Shown piece after piece: positions 5,852 to 6,122 of a stretch of DNA of 6,122 nucleotides. The stretch comes from Cyanobacteriota bacterium. Lineage in GTDB: Bacteria > Cyanobacteriota > Cyanobacteriia > Leptolyngbyales > Leptolyngbyaceae. Numbering within the stretch: position 1 is the stretch's first letter; each line of letters opens with the position of its first letter. The translations under genes were made by a program, and so were the position numbers. The DNA lies in assembly GCA_027482985.1 (NCBI GenBank), contig JAIXVO010000238.1:1-6122 (forward strand). Direction: 5' to 3'. Under the pieces are notes generated by a model, which saw only the letters and a program-made list of their open reading frames with translations, did not search any database and was not told the origin of the DNA.

Positions 5852-5902
5852 GGGCAGAAGGCAGAGGGCAGGGGGCAGCAGGCAGGATGGGGGTGGGGCA
5901 GA
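5852..5902. repeat. Short tandem heptamer repeat, RGGCAGN x5 plus one offset unit
   Basis: Five contiguous seven-base units in exact phase: GGGCAGA (5852), AGGCAGA (5859), GGGCAGG (5866), GGGCAGC (5873) and AGGCAGG (5880). A G-rich degenerate stretch follows, then a sixth GGGCAGA at 5896-5902, two bases out of phase. This is the style of the short tandemly repeated repetitive (STRR) heptamer arrays known in cyanobacterial intergenic regions. It begins immediately next to the minus-strand TATAAT at 5846-5851. Confidence 0.8.
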
Positions 5903-5962
5903 TGTCGGAGGTTTGGCAAGACTGGCGACAGTTTCAGGTTGGAGGGCACTTCATCTAGACCT

Positions 5963-5968
5963 TATAAT
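5963..5968 (+). promoter_or_regulatory. Possible -10 element for the right-edge gene
   Basis: A perfect plus-strand TATAAT about 75 bases before the ATG at 6044. The matching -35 position is poor (TTGGAG at 5939-5944, 18-base spacing, three of six matches). It is followed by an inverted repeat at 5975-5993, which would lie at the start of the transcript. Confidence 0.4.
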
Positions 5969-5974
5969 TTTTTG

Positions 5975-5993
5975 TCGGGAACTTTCCTCCCGA
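5975..5993 (+). repeat. Inverted repeat TCGGGA ... TCCCGA near the predicted transcript start
   Basis: TCGGGA (5975-5980) and TCCCGA (5988-5993) are exactly complementary across a seven-base loop. In RNA made from the TATAAT at 5963 this would be a 5'-end hairpin. No T tract follows, so a terminator is unlikely. The rest of the leader (5994-6043) contains only a small CTAAGGTTTAG symmetry at 6014-6024. Confidence 0.35.
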
Positions 5994-6043
5994 GGGCTGA
6001 AGATCAGGACATACTAAGGTTTAGCCCCCTGCCGATATTGACT

Positions 6044-6122
6044 ATGGCTCTTGTCGATCGCATTCATCGCTTTCAAACTTTGCTCCTGTCCTATCACCCT
6101 GTGATTGTGATGGAAACCGTGG
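6044..6122 (+). CDS. N-terminal fragment of an unidentified protein, possibly Ycf46-like AAA ATPase, truncated by window edge
   Basis: Twenty-six codons from an ATG at 6044 remain open to the right edge. The peptide starts MALVDRIHRFQTLLLSYH and continues with PVIVMETV. A short amphipathic helix followed by a hydrophobic strand ending in an E-T-V turn resembles the beginning of some cyanobacterial AAA ATPases related to Ycf46, where a similar strand precedes an EEER-type segment. That next segment is beyond the window, so the assignment is tentative. No good Shine-Dalgarno precedes the ATG; AAGG lies about 25 bases away, too far to count. The gene is divergent from the HEAT-repeat gene, and a TATAAT at 5963-5968 is a candidate promoter. 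Being open to the edge and having a plausible promoter support a real gene more than its family name does. Confidence 0.5.
   Translation, partial: MALVDRIHRFQTLLLSYHPVIVMETV

Noticed and set aside
5956..5964. TAGACCTTA shared between the right-edge promoter region and the operator arm at 3235-3243
   Set aside because: A nine-base match between two roughly 230-base intergenic regions is expected by chance fairly often, and the second copy lacks the opposing half-site.

Overview
The window looks like cyanobacterial chromosome. The octamer GCGATCGC (HIP1) recurs, for example at 383-396 as two overlapping copies, 3385-3392, 3421-3428 and 5128-5135. The gene families in the right half (an Rpn/DUF4351-type protein, a CpcE/NblB-type HEAT-repeat protein, and a short heptamer tandem repeat) are also typical of cyanobacteria. 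Genus cannot be assigned from the sequence alone.

Left half (1-4137): an apparent amine or amino-alcohol uptake and oxidation locus. On the minus strand, in transcription order, lie an ethanolamine-type APC permease (1655-3133), an NAD(P)-dependent aldehyde dehydrogenase (154-1584) and the first 46 codons of a glutamine-synthetase-family enzyme (1-139, cut by the window edge). Gaps are 70 and 14 bases, so they probably form one operon. A FadR-type GntR/FCD regulator (3364-4137) is divergent from the permease. The 230-base region between them carries a 28-base near-perfect palindrome (3219-3246) and five copies of CTAACR in either orientation, so it is the likely operator region. The layout resembles gamma-glutamylation routes: import an amine, cap it with glutamate by a GS-like ligase, oxidise the aldehyde. 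Ethanolamine is the best substrate guess from the permease family, but this is inference.

Right half (4138-6122): an Rpn-like PD-(D/E)XK/DUF4351 protein (4152-5033, minus) converges on the regulator. Upstream of it, on the same strand, is a 223-residue HEAT-repeat protein (5139-5810). Its upstream region has a perfect TATAAT on the minus strand directly abutted by an array of 7-base RGGCAGN units. A divergent gene starts at about 6044 and runs off the right edge; only 26 codons are visible, and it may be a Ycf46-like AAA ATPase. No tRNA, rRNA, CRISPR array, insertion sequence or clear intrinsic terminator was found.

Most of the window is ordinary annotated-family content. The points most worth a second look are the putative gamma-glutamyl amine pathway in a cyanobacterium, its operator region, and the repeat array placed at a promoter.
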